From: an uncultured Alphaproteobacteria bacterium
GTDB taxonomy: Bacteria; Pseudomonadota; Alphaproteobacteria; HIMB59
Length of the DNA: 64,000 nt
Direction of reading: 5' to 3'
Assembly: GCA_902528805.1 (NCBI GenBank)
Contig: CABZUC010000002.1
Coordinates: 1-64,000 of the forward strand
Position numbers and translations under genes: made by a program. This document shows positions 19,061-27,720 of the stretch, piece by piece. The notes under the pieces were generated by a model. That model had not been told where the DNA came from. It saw only the letters and a program-made list of their open reading frames with translations, and made no database searches. Each line of letters begins with the position of its first letter. The stretch's first letter is position 1.

Positions 19061-19525
19061 CTAAAGTGATTTTAGCACACTCTTAATTTTACTCAACTGA
19101 TCATCCAATTTTTGGATGTCTTGATAGATTTTCTCTTTTTCATGAGGAACTATTTTTGCTCCTCCAGAGCTCTTCTCATCCATCGACTCACGCACCGCGT
19201 CCATTAAATCTCCCAGCCTTCCCCCGATCGCCAATATCTCTGATTGCACCTCGCTTTCACTTGCAGGTTTTTCAGGTTGCGCTGTTGCCAGGTAATCTTT
19301 CAGAAAATTACTAAAAGGAGTTTTTTGATAAATTTTTTGCATGGCATGCTCTAAAAGAATGACAGTTCTAAATTGGATGTTCCTTTCATGATCATCAGGA
19401 TCGGCACACTTGTAGATATATGATTTGGACTTACCGGTAATCTCTTGGATGTCTTGATCGCTGAGATTTTTTAGGACATCTTTAAGGGTGTGTTCGATGG
19501 TGATAATTTCTTTGGTTTTAGACAT
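19061..19525 (-). CDS. HTH-like DNA-binding protein, probable regulator
   Basis: HTH-like LSDQDIQEITGKSKSYIYKCADPDDHERNIQFRTVILLEHAM plus coiled-coil-like C-terminus; stop is next to the channel start. Confidence 0.5.
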   Translation of the reverse strand: MSKTKEIITIEHTLKDVLKNLSDQDIQEITGKSKSYIYKCADPDDHERNIQFRTVILLEHAMQKIYQKTPFSNFLKDYLATAQPEKPASESEVQSEILAIGGRLGDLMDAVRESMDEKSSGGAKIVPHEKEKIYQDIQKLDDQLSKIKSVLKSL

Positions 19526-19557
19526 ACCCCACTATAGCAATTTATGATAAGGGGGTA
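19525..19557. promoter_or_regulatory. Possible operator: spaced inverted repeat TACCCC-N21-GGGGTA
   Basis: TACCCC at 19525-19530 and GGGGTA at 19552-19557 in the 104-bp divergent intergenic region, abutting the 19525 start codon. Confidence 0.3.
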
Positions 19558-19629
19558 ATCAATAATCTATGTCCAAAAGTAAAAAAGCTTTAGACTATTT
19601 TAAAAAATGTTTTTTCTCATTATAGGTGT

Positions 19630-19944
19630 ATGAAGTCTAATTATATTACCCCTACTTTAACTGGAGGATCCTCCTCCGATAAAAAATTTGAACCCCAATC
19701 CCTAAGCAATATCGAAGAGTATTTGCGCTGCCTTGCTCATATCAGGGTTGAGAATAATATTTCAGTTGAGGATGTAATGCAGCATTTGAATTACTCTCGT
19801 AGCACCCTTGATGCTCTTGAAAATGGTGATTTGGAATTTATCCAGTATCCTCTGAACTACTTCTTTACCAGGCAGTATGCCTCTTATTTAAATGTGCCCT
19901 TTCCTCAGCAATTCCTAATGAGCCATTTCAAGCCAGGAGATTAG
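19630..19944 (+). CDS. Small HTH protein (HTH_25/RodZ-N-like)
   Basis: IEEYLRCLAHIRVENNISVEDVMQHLNYSRSTLDALENGDLEFIQYPLNYFFTRQYASYLNVP. Confidence 0.7.
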   Translation: MKSNYITPTLTGGSSSDKKFEPQSLSNIEEYLRCLAHIRVENNISVEDVMQHLNYSRSTLDALENGDLEFIQYPLNYFFTRQYASYLNVPFPQQFLMSHFKPGD

Positions 19945-19949
19945 AAGTA

Positions 19950-20477
19950 ATGAGGGTTCTATTATTATTATTTATCAGTACTTTTTTAACTAATTGTACG
20001 TTGAAGGCTGAGAGTAACTCCATTCACCATGAGTTTGATAACTGGATACATATGGAGGCCAAGGAAGACAACCTCGATTTGGTCTTTAGCTTAGAGAACA
20101 GTGAACGAATGATTATTTTTATCGTCGATCCCAACTTAAGTTGTGATGCTCGGTTAGTTTACACTAATCGTGAATTTGAGCCCCAGGATTTTGACATCAT
20201 GAGTGGTGAGACTTTCGATTGGAATCTCTCAGGGCAGACATACGACGGCAAAGATGCCAGTCGATTAAATGCAGACGGATATGTTCGGTGGGAGCTGATG
20301 AGTTTTTACAAACATCACTTCTCCAAGCTTGAAGATTTGTTATCTAAAAGAGGGCAGATTTCATTTTCAATCAACGACCCTCTCAATCGATTTGAAAAAC
20401 AAGAAATACAAATGAAAGCAAATGGGCTTAGTTCTGCTCTTGTCAGTGCCCTTGATACTTGCCAGGGGTGGACATGA
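19950..20477 (+). CDS. Exported protein, unknown (lipoprotein-like or IalB-like)
   Basis: Signal peptide MRVLLLLFISTFLTNC; C-terminal MKANGLSSALVSALDTCQGWT. Confidence 0.6.
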   Translation: MRVLLLLFISTFLTNCTLKAESNSIHHEFDNWIHMEAKEDNLDLVFSLENSERMIIFIVDPNLSCDARLVYTNREFEPQDFDIMSGETFDWNLSGQTYDGKDASRLNADGYVRWELMSFYKHHFSKLEDLLSKRGQISFSINDPLNRFEKQEIQMKANGLSSALVSALDTCQGWT

Positions 20478-20923
20478 TAAAAAAATTATTATGTTTATTC
20501 TTATTCATGAGTTGGTCCTTACCTATAAAGGCAGAAAATAAGCCTGCAGCAATTTTTGTGCTTGGTAGTTTAGATAATGACTTGAAGCAATTATTTAAAG
20601 AAACGATTGATGACCAGATACACAGTTATGCTCAAACAATCAGTGTAGGATCACAATCAAATATTTATGTCTTTCCCTATCGCAGTCAAGATCAGTGGCA
20701 AGTGGTAAGTCTACATGTAGAGGGCAATGAAAAGCATATAGACCTTCTTGGTCTTACTTTTGAGGGTCCCCCACTTCGTTCTTTAGATGAAATCCGCCAG
20801 CTGGTAGGTCTAGATGGCTCCCTTAAATATATCGGTTGGAGTAGCTATGATGAGCTCCCTCCAGAAAAGGTTTTTATTGCTTCCAAAATTATCGCTCAAG
20901 ATTATCTATACTTGTATTTTTAA
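20459..20923 (+). CDS. Exported protein, unknown
   Basis: Signal peptide MIKKLLCLFLFMSWSLPIKAE; overlaps the previous gene by 19 nt. Confidence 0.6.
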   Translation: MPGVDMIKKLLCLFLFMSWSLPIKAENKPAAIFVLGSLDNDLKQLFKETIDDQIHSYAQTISVGSQSNIYVFPYRSQDQWQVVSLHVEGNEKHIDLLGLTFEGPPLRSLDEIRQLVGLDGSLKYIGWSSYDELPPEKVFIASKIIAQDYLYLYF

Positions 20924-20933
20924 CAAATCCTCA

Positions 20934-21110
20934 GTGAGCGTTTTGCTCTTTGTTTGCTTGATGTCTTTTCAAAGTGGTTTTGTCCCTTTAGTGGTCACAG
21001 TGGGTGTCTTATTGTATAAGTGTGTGATCTTATTTTTTTACTTAACCTACAGTTATCAAAAATCATCAACTCCATCGATAGCTGAAACCACCATTAATGA
21101 CTCAATATAG
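20934..21110 (+). CDS. Possible small hydrophobic protein (GTG start, 58 aa)
   Basis: VSVLLFVCLMSFQSGFVPLVVTVGVLLYKCVILFFYLTYSY...; 3' part of ORF 20814-21110. Antisense overlap with 21056-21268. Confidence 0.25.
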   Translation: MSVLLFVCLMSFQSGFVPLVVTVGVLLYKCVILFFYLTYSYQKSSTPSIAETTINDSI

Positions 21111-21268
21111 CGCTTTTTACTACAATCGTAGCAAATCGTAATCATATCATCGTTGATTTTATTGATATATTTCTTTGAGACCTCTTTGTAATCGCCACAT
21201 TCAGTACACTTACTATAAGGGATTTCACTATTTTGAATTAAGTCCTCTTTCCCGTTCCACCATCCCAT
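21056..21268 (-). CDS. Small zinc-ribbon protein, unknown
   Basis: Two Cx2C pairs CTEC...CYDC in 70 aa. Confidence 0.5.
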   Translation of the reverse strand: MGWWNGKEDLIQNSEIPYSKCTECGDYKEVSKKYINKINDDMITICYDCSKKRYIESLMVVSAIDGVDDF

Positions 21269-21341
21269 AAGTTATCAATATCATGATTATTGATCAGGCT
21301 TTGATCGAAGTTATGCATTAATTAAAAAAGTTGTTAGTAAT

Positions 21342-21911
21342 TTATTTAGTCAATTGATTGATTAAAATATTGAGGTCACTGGTGAAGGTTTTCTGATCAA
21401 TAGAAGTGTCAAGATACATCGTGCAATAATGATTAACGAAGTGATCTTCGAGAAATTCCATTACATTTTCTTCGCCATTCCAAGATTGGCTAAAATCTTC
21501 AGATGCTTGAAAGAAAGAGCTTAGTGAATCCTCGGAGCAATCACTCCAAAAAGCAGGACAGAAGTTAGTTCCGTCTCCTTTAAATAGGTTGATGTATGCA
21601 TCCAACACTAGGATTTCAAAATTAGGGTAATTAACTTTTTTGTATTGACTGATATCAACACCACTTAAGTCAGTTAAAAACTGTTTTGATGGGGGGTCAT
21701 AATACAAGTCATAATTTAAACCTTTAGCTCCTTCAAAATTTTCATTGAAGAAGAGTATAATTTGATCTCGTGTCTCAATCTCTTCAATCGGGTCCAAAGC
21801 CCAGTAAACTTCTTCTAGGTAGCCAACACAGTAATCTTGATCCAAGGAATTAGAAAATAATTTTGAGGAAATTAAAATAATAAATATGAAAATGAAGAGT
21901 TTTAGATACAC
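21342..21911 (-). CDS. Exported protein, unknown
   Basis: Signal peptide MYLKLFIFIFIILISSKLFS; several Cys; 1-nt overlap with the upstream oxidoreductase. Confidence 0.6.
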   Translation of the reverse strand: MYLKLFIFIFIILISSKLFSNSLDQDYCVGYLEEVYWALDPIEEIETRDQIILFFNENFEGAKGLNYDLYYDPPSKQFLTDLSGVDISQYKKVNYPNFEILVLDAYINLFKGDGTNFCPAFWSDCSEDSLSSFFQASEDFSQSWNGEENVMEFLEDHFVNHYCTMYLDTSIDQKTFTSDLNILINQLTK

Positions 21912-23134
21912 TATAAAAACTTATCAATTGAAAAAGCTGGATTGTTTGATGTCTCACCGTTTACTAGCCCAGAGATTACTTTTCCAGTAATAGGACCTAA
22001 AGTCCAACCTAGGTGATTGTGTCCAAAGCCGTAGAAAAGATTTTCAAGTTTTGGGGACTTGCTAATAATTGGCAAACAGTCTGGAAGGGTTGGCCTATAG
22101 CCCAACCATGAATTTTGATAATCTTGAAGTTTTGGAATGAGTTGTTTAGCGTAATGATTTATATATTTTAGCCTAGATTCATTGATCTTTTTCTTAGTAC
22201 CCGCTAGTTCTACTGTTCCCGCAGCTCTAATTCCATGTTCAAGGGGAGTCAAGTACATGCCGGATTCTATCAAACAAGTTGGACGAGTTAAATAATCTTG
22301 CATTCCAAGAAATTCTAAGTGGTACCCCCTTTCTGTTTCAAGAGGTATCCTTGTATTTTCTAGTTGATTGACTAAATCATTTGAAAAGGCACCACTGCAA
22401 ATAACCAAGCAATCAAAATTTCGATTGTTCATCTTAAATTTTCCGTGACTGGGATTTACTGAGAAAACCCTCTCCTTTAAAAATTGCCCACCTTTTTCAA
22501 GAAACTTCAAAAATAACTTATTTAATATTTTATCTGGATTTAAAGTGTGATGAGCACGAGGGAAGTACCAGCCCCCTTTAATACTTTTGCTTAAATTGGG
22601 CTCGAGGTCCAATATCTCGGCTGGAGAGAGGCTTATTTGTTCAACGTTATTTTTTTTTCTAACTTCTATTTGATCAGGAGTTGGCTTTTCTCTCTCATTC
22701 ATCCAAACATATAAAACTCCTTTATGAGTGACTAGGTCTGTGGCACCGATCTCAGTCAATAAGGTTTTATAAGATGGTAGAGCATCCTTTAAAAGGCTTG
22801 TCATTTGCTCTGCTGTATAGTTCATTGATTTTGAATTACAATTTTTAAGAAATTTAAAAATCCAAGGAAGCATTTTAGGCAAATAGGACCAACTTATTTG
22901 TAGAGGTGAGTCACTATTAAAAATATAGTGCAATAAATTTCTCCAAATATCTGGTTGGTTTAGTGCCGGAACTCCATAGTCTGCAATCACGTTTGCATGC
23001 CCTCTCGAGGTTCCTGAGCCTGGATCGTTTTGATCAAAAATTGTAACGCTATGACCTGAGGACTGTAAATAATAAGACGTACTCAGTCCAACAATTCCTG
23101 CCCCAATTACAGCGATATTTCTAACATTACTCAT
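21911..23134 (-). CDS. FAD-dependent D-amino acid dehydrogenase/oxidase (DadA-like)
   Basis: IAVIGAGIVGLSTSYYLQSSGHSVTIFD; WLGYRPTLPDCLPIISKSP; YGFGHNHLGWTLGPITGKVISGLV. Confidence 0.88.
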   Translation of the reverse strand: MSNVRNIAVIGAGIVGLSTSYYLQSSGHSVTIFDQNDPGSGTSRGHANVIADYGVPALNQPDIWRNLLHYIFNSDSPLQISWSYLPKMLPWIFKFLKNCNSKSMNYTAEQMTSLLKDALPSYKTLLTEIGATDLVTHKGVLYVWMNEREKPTPDQIEVRKKNNVEQISLSPAEILDLEPNLSKSIKGGWYFPRAHHTLNPDKILNKLFLKFLEKGGQFLKERVFSVNPSHGKFKMNNRNFDCLVICSGAFSNDLVNQLENTRIPLETERGYHLEFLGMQDYLTRPTCLIESGMYLTPLEHGIRAAGTVELAGTKKKINESRLKYINHYAKQLIPKLQDYQNSWLGYRPTLPDCLPIISKSPKLENLFYGFGHNHLGWTLGPITGKVISGLVNGETSNNPAFSIDKFL

Positions 23135-23598
23135 TAATTATTGCTTCGATAATCCCATGGATATTGAAATTCCATGGACCACATACCAAGCTTATTGAAT
23201 TTGGCGTGCTTTTCATCTTCTACATATTTGTTCGAATATTTTCTGTATGCAAATGCAAAACCTTCTCTGACTAAGTAGCTGCTCAAAGACTCTCCGTTAA
23301 CAAAGCACTCACCTAATACTCTTCCATAAAAATCTTTTCCTTCATTTGTGCAACTAATTTTATTATTTGTAACTTTTTCAATTAAAAGATCTCTTGATAT
23401 TTTTCCACATGCAACTTTCCCTTCACTTGCAACACATGTTTGGTTTATTTCAGGGGCGTCTATTCCACTAAAGCGTATTTTCACATCACCTAATCTAATT
23501 GTATCTCCATCAATGACGGTGACATGAGAGGCAAAAAGATTATTTGAAAATAGAAATAAGGAAGATAGTGAGCATAAGATGAAAATTTTCAATGACAC
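23134..23598 (-). CDS. Thermonuclease (SNase-like) family protein
   Basis: VIDGDTIRLGDVKIRFSGIDAPEINQ, DFYGRVLGECFVNGESLSSYLVREGFAFAYRKYS. Confidence 0.9.
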   Translation of the reverse strand: MSLKIFILCSLSSLFLFSNNLFASHVTVIDGDTIRLGDVKIRFSGIDAPEINQTCVASEGKVACGKISRDLLIEKVTNNKISCTNEGKDFYGRVLGECFVNGESLSSYLVREGFAFAYRKYSNKYVEDEKHAKFNKLGMWSMEFQYPWDYRSNN

Positions 23599-24032
23599 GC
23601 AATATTATACTTTTTTAATCTCCAGTAATTATAAGGCCAAGGGGTAATAAATCCTACAAAAAGCATAATTGGAACTACCCACCATGTAAGCATTGCCCCT
23701 CCAGTTAAAATAACGTCAGTGACATTCATAGCAATTTCCATAGAGATCATTGAAATGAAACTCATGCCTAAAGCTGTTTTTAATGCTTGATTAAATTTGA
23801 AGTTCTGTCGAATTAAAACAATCGTCTCAAGAACTATACTTGTAATTAATCCATTAATTATCGCGAGGATCATAATACTCATCACTGGCCAAGGGATTTG
23901 GGTGATTTGAAAATATAAAATAGTTCCAAAATCACCTATAGAGCACCCGATCAAGCACCAAGATGTATTTTTTGCACTTTTTTTCCAGGTATGTTTACAG
24001 TGCCAATGAAATGTGGATATCGCGTGATTCAT
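23589..24032 (-). CDS. DUF4396-like integral membrane protein
   Basis: HWHCKHTWKKSAKNTSWCLIGCSIGDFGTI plus several TM helices and SMISMEIAMNVTD. Confidence 0.7.
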   Translation of the reverse strand: MNHAISTFHWHCKHTWKKSAKNTSWCLIGCSIGDFGTILYFQITQIPWPVMSIMILAIINGLITSIVLETIVLIRQNFKFNQALKTALGMSFISMISMEIAMNVTDVILTGGAMLTWWVVPIMLFVGFITPWPYNYWRLKKYNIACH

Positions 24033-24225
24033 TATTAATTAGGTATACAATTATTTTATAGGTAAATTAAATAATATTAGATTTTTGCTCTTTTTTAATT
24101 AAAAAACATTGATTTCAGCGGGTTTTTAGATATTCCATATATGCATAGTAAAACGGCTTTTTGCTATTTGAAATCATATTCAGTTTGTTACATTTTAAAT
24201 CAGATTTTCTAGGAGGAGGATTTCT

Positions 24226-25536
24226 ATGAAAATATTAAAAACGCTTACAGCAATAATTGCACTTTCTCTATTCGGGGCAAGTTATGCAAATGCTGGTTCT
24301 CACGCATATTCAGGCCCTGACCTGTCGGGAGAAAAATTAACAATCTTTGGTCCATGGTTGGCACCACAAGATGATGATTTCAGGGATGTCATATCAATAT
24401 TTGAAGCAGCAACTGGTGCGTCCGTCGAGTACGGGGGATCTGATGAGTTTGAATCAATTATTAATATTGACTGTCAAGCAGGAAGTCCAGCGGATATCGC
24501 TGTATTCCCTCAACCAGGATTAGCAGCAAATATTGCAGCGACTGGTTGTTTATCCCCGTTAGGTGATGATGTTAAACAAATGGTTCTTGATAACTATGCT
24601 GCAGGTCAATCTTGGGTAGACCTTACAACATATAAAGATCAGAATGGCTTTGACAAGTTCTATGGTGTTTTTTACAGAGTGAATGTAAAAAGTTTAGTGT
24701 GGTACTCACCAGATAACTTTGACGATAACGGTTATGAAATCCCAACAAGTATGGAAGGATTATTAGCATTAGCAGATCAAATGGTTAGTGATGGAAACAC
24801 ACCTTTCTGTATTGGATTAGGTTCTGGTGGAGCAACCGGTTGGCCAGCTACTGACTGGATGGAAGACATTATGTTAAGAACTCATTCACCAATAACTTAC
24901 GATCAGTGGGTGTCTAATGATATGAAGTTCAATGATCAAAGAGTGATCGATGCAATGGAATTCTTTGGTTCAATTGCATTAAATGACTCTTATGTTAATG
25001 GTGGAACTAAAGCTGTTGCTACAACTGACTTTAGAGACTCACCAAATGGGCTCTTTACTTCTCCTGCGGAGTGTATGATGCATAGACAAGCTAGCTTTAT
25101 TCCTGCCTTCTTTCCAGAAGGATCAGAGGCTGGTGTTGACTATGATTTCTTTTACTTTCCACCTTTTGAGTCTCAAGACTTAGGAAAACCTGTTTTAGGT
25201 GCTGGAACTCTAATGGCTCCTACCAATGACAGAAAGATAACCACTGAGTTCATGAAATTCTTGCTTCATACTGAAGCTAATGAAAGATTCATGGAAAAAG
25301 GTGGTTTTTTAACACCTCATAAGTATGTGGATATTGACAAATACTCCAGTGAAACATTTAAAGGTCTGCATGAGATTTTAATGAATGCAACAACCTTTAG
25401 ATTTGATGGATCAGACTTAATGCCAGGTTGGGTTGGAGCAGGATCTTTCTGGACAGGAATGGTTGATTACACTAACGGTAAGTCAGCTAAGGAAGTCGCA
25501 GACGAAATACAAGCTAGCTGGGAAGCTGGTCAATAA
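24226..25536 (+). CDS. ABC transporter substrate-binding protein, carbohydrate (alpha-glucoside/AglE-like)
   Basis: Signal peptide; extracellular solute-binding family 1 features; strong Shine-Dalgarno AGGAGGAGG upstream; followed by two permeases. Confidence 0.9.
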   Translation: MKILKTLTAIIALSLFGASYANAGSHAYSGPDLSGEKLTIFGPWLAPQDDDFRDVISIFEAATGASVEYGGSDEFESIINIDCQAGSPADIAVFPQPGLAANIAATGCLSPLGDDVKQMVLDNYAAGQSWVDLTTYKDQNGFDKFYGVFYRVNVKSLVWYSPDNFDDNGYEIPTSMEGLLALADQMVSDGNTPFCIGLGSGGATGWPATDWMEDIMLRTHSPITYDQWVSNDMKFNDQRVIDAMEFFGSIALNDSYVNGGTKAVATTDFRDSPNGLFTSPAECMMHRQASFIPAFFPEGSEAGVDYDFFYFPPFESQDLGKPVLGAGTLMAPTNDRKITTEFMKFLLHTEANERFMEKGGFLTPHKYVDIDKYSSETFKGLHEILMNATTFRFDGSDLMPGWVGAGSFWTGMVDYTNGKSAKEVADEIQASWEAGQ

Positions 25537-25555
25537 AAAAAAGTAATTTTCTTAT

Positions 25556-25584
25556 CTAAGGGCGAATAGTATATTTGCCCTTAG
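25556..25584 (+). promoter_or_regulatory. Intercistronic stem-loop (partial terminator or mRNA-stability element)
   Basis: Perfect 8-bp arms CTAAGGGC...GCCCTTAG, extendable inward, between the binding-protein and permease genes. Confidence 0.7.
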
Positions 25585-25600
25585 TTTCTCTACATATCCT

Positions 25601-26584
25601 ATGAGTATATTTTCCCTTGCAATAACTGTTCTTATTGGTGTTCTTTTTTTTGTAGCATTTTTTCACTTTTCAAACTTTTTATTGGATTACTTTAGGGTAA
25701 AAGCTTCAAAAAAGCTTGCCTTAGAAAATTCAATTAGAGTTATAATTTTCATCGCACCTGCATTTATAGTGCTATTTGTCTTTATATTATATCCTGTCTT
25801 TGAAACTATTAGACTGAGCTTTTACGATAAGATAGGTGAAAACTTTGTAGGATTATACAACTACTCTTGGGCAATTAACGATCCTGATTTTAAACGAAGT
25901 ATCATTAATAACTTAGGATGGTTAATAGTAGTGCCGACTATGAGTACATTTTTTGGTTTAGTGATAGCAAATTTAGCAGATAGAGTCTGGTGGGGATCTA
26001 TTGCTAAATCAATTATATTTATGCCGATGGCAATTTCATTTGTTGGAGCAGGTGTAATTTGGAAATTTATGTATGATTACAGAGGTCCTGGTGATCAACA
26101 AATTGGACTTTTAAATGCCGTTGCAGTTGCATTGGGTTTCGAGCCGCAAGCTTGGTTAACAATACCCATTTGGAATAATCTTTTTTTAATGGCAATTATG
26201 ATATGGATACAAACAGGTCTTGCTCTTGTAATTTTTAGTGCTGCTCTTAGAAGTATTCCCAATGAAACATTGGATGCCGCACGAATTGACGGGGCAAGTG
26301 AACTTAAAATATTTTGGTCAATCATTGTTCCTTATTTAGAACAGACTATCTTGGTGATTTGGACCATTATCACAATCTTAGTGTTAAAAGTTTTCGACAT
26401 CATCTACGCCATGACAAATGGACAATGGCAAACTGAGGTATTAGCAAATCTCATGTACGATTGGATGTTTAGAGGCGGAGGCGACTCTGGAAGAGGAAGT
26501 GTACTTGCCTTTTGTATTTTAATCGGGGTCACTCCTATTTTAGCCTGGAACCTATACAGGCATAAACAAGACCAAAAAGTATGA
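25601..26584 (+). CDS. ABC sugar transporter permease (AglF/MalF-like)
   Basis: Binding-protein-dependent permease EAA motif: DAARIDGASELKIFWSIIVPYL; about six TM helices. Confidence 0.92.
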   Translation: MSIFSLAITVLIGVLFFVAFFHFSNFLLDYFRVKASKKLALENSIRVIIFIAPAFIVLFVFILYPVFETIRLSFYDKIGENFVGLYNYSWAINDPDFKRSIINNLGWLIVVPTMSTFFGLVIANLADRVWWGSIAKSIIFMPMAISFVGAGVIWKFMYDYRGPGDQQIGLLNAVAVALGFEPQAWLTIPIWNNLFLMAIMIWIQTGLALVIFSAALRSIPNETLDAARIDGASELKIFWSIIVPYLEQTILVIWTIITILVLKVFDIIYAMTNGQWQTEVLANLMYDWMFRGGGDSGRGSVLAFCILIGVTPILAWNLYRHKQDQKV

Positions 26585-27720
26585 AAAAAATTACATTTAC
26601 TTCAGTATTATCACAACTTTTATTACTTTTTTTTGTAGTAGCATGGATTGTTCCTACTTTTGGATTATTTATCAGCTCTTTAAGGGACAAGGACGTATTG
26701 GCCATCAGTGGTTGGTGGACATCCTTTACTACCACAGAAATTAACGAGATTTATCGAACTGAAGGTAAGGATGCTCAGATCAAAGAGGGGAATTATTATT
26801 TTATTAAAAGTAACTTATTCGATGGGGGTCAAGAAAAAGAGATTTTTCGTTTTGGAGTAACATCTAAGAACATTGACGAATACAAAGTTGGCGAGACCGC
26901 ACTATTTAAAGATCAGACAGAAATAACAGTTTTTGAAAACGGCGATTATGTATGGAAATCAAAAGAGGAATTTAAAAAGAAAAAAGGTAAAAGGATTTTT
27001 GTGTCTGCTAAGAGTCCGCCTAGCTTTACACTTGATAATTATAAAGAGGTACTTCTTAAAGAAGGATTAGGGCAGGCTTTTTTAAATACATTAGCAGTTG
27101 CACTCCCTGCAACTCTAATACCTTTAATTATATGTTCTTATTTTGCATACGCACTTACTTGGATGAAATTTTATGGGAGAGATATTTTGTTGGCCACAAT
27201 AATTGCCTCACTTGTTGTTCCGTTGCAGATGTGTCTAATACCTGTGTTAACAATTTATAATGACTTTGGAGCATTGTTTGGAGTCAGTGCAAAATCTTTT
27301 CCTGGTATTTGGATGGCGCATACTGGATTTGGTCTCGCTTCAACTACTTTTTTGTTATGGAATTTTTTAAAAACACTCCCAAGCGAAATGATCGAGGCGG
27401 CTAGAGTTGATGGGGCAACGCATTACGATACTTTTATAAAAATTGTAGTTCCATTATCAATACCCTCCTTCGCATCTATTTTTATCTTACAATTTTTATG
27501 GGTATGGAATGATTTACTCGTAGGTTTAGTTTTTTTAGATAAACATCCAAGTGAAATTATTTTAACAGCAAAGCTAAAAGAGCTTCTTGGGTCAAGAGGA
27601 GAAAACTGGGAGATACTAACAACTGGTGCTTTTGTCTCAATGACTGTGCCATTATTTATTTTCTTTTCTCTTCAAAGATACTTTATAAGAGGATTGGTAG
27701 CAGGATCTATAAAAGGGTGA
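26581..27720 (+). CDS. ABC sugar transporter permease (AglG/MalG-like) with long extracytoplasmic insert
   Basis: EAARVDGATHYDTFIKIVVPLSIPSF; insert of about 110 aa between TM1 and TM2. Confidence 0.92.
   Translation: MKKITFTSVLSQLLLLFFVVAWIVPTFGLFISSLRDKDVLAISGWWTSFTTTEINEIYRTEGKDAQIKEGNYYFIKSNLFDGGQEKEIFRFGVTSKNIDEYKVGETALFKDQTEITVFENGDYVWKSKEEFKKKKGKRIFVSAKSPPSFTLDNYKEVLLKEGLGQAFLNTLAVALPATLIPLIICSYFAYALTWMKFYGRDILLATIIASLVVPLQMCLIPVLTIYNDFGALFGVSAKSFPGIWMAHTGFGLASTTFLLWNFLKTLPSEMIEAARVDGATHYDTFIKIVVPLSIPSFASIFILQFLWVWNDLLVGLVFLDKHPSEIILTAKLKELLGSRGENWEILTTGAFVSMTVPLFIFFSLQRYFIRGLVAGSIKG

Noticed and set aside
16511-21300. Integrative element inserted at the tRNA-like gene
   Set aside because: No integrase, and no repeat of the tRNA 3' end was seen at the far side; the unusual genes lie on the 5' side of the tRNA-like element.
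26701-27030. Long insert in the second permease as a possible gene fusion
   Set aside because: AglG/MalG-like permeases commonly carry a large extracytoplasmic loop between TM1 and TM2, so this is probably ordinary.
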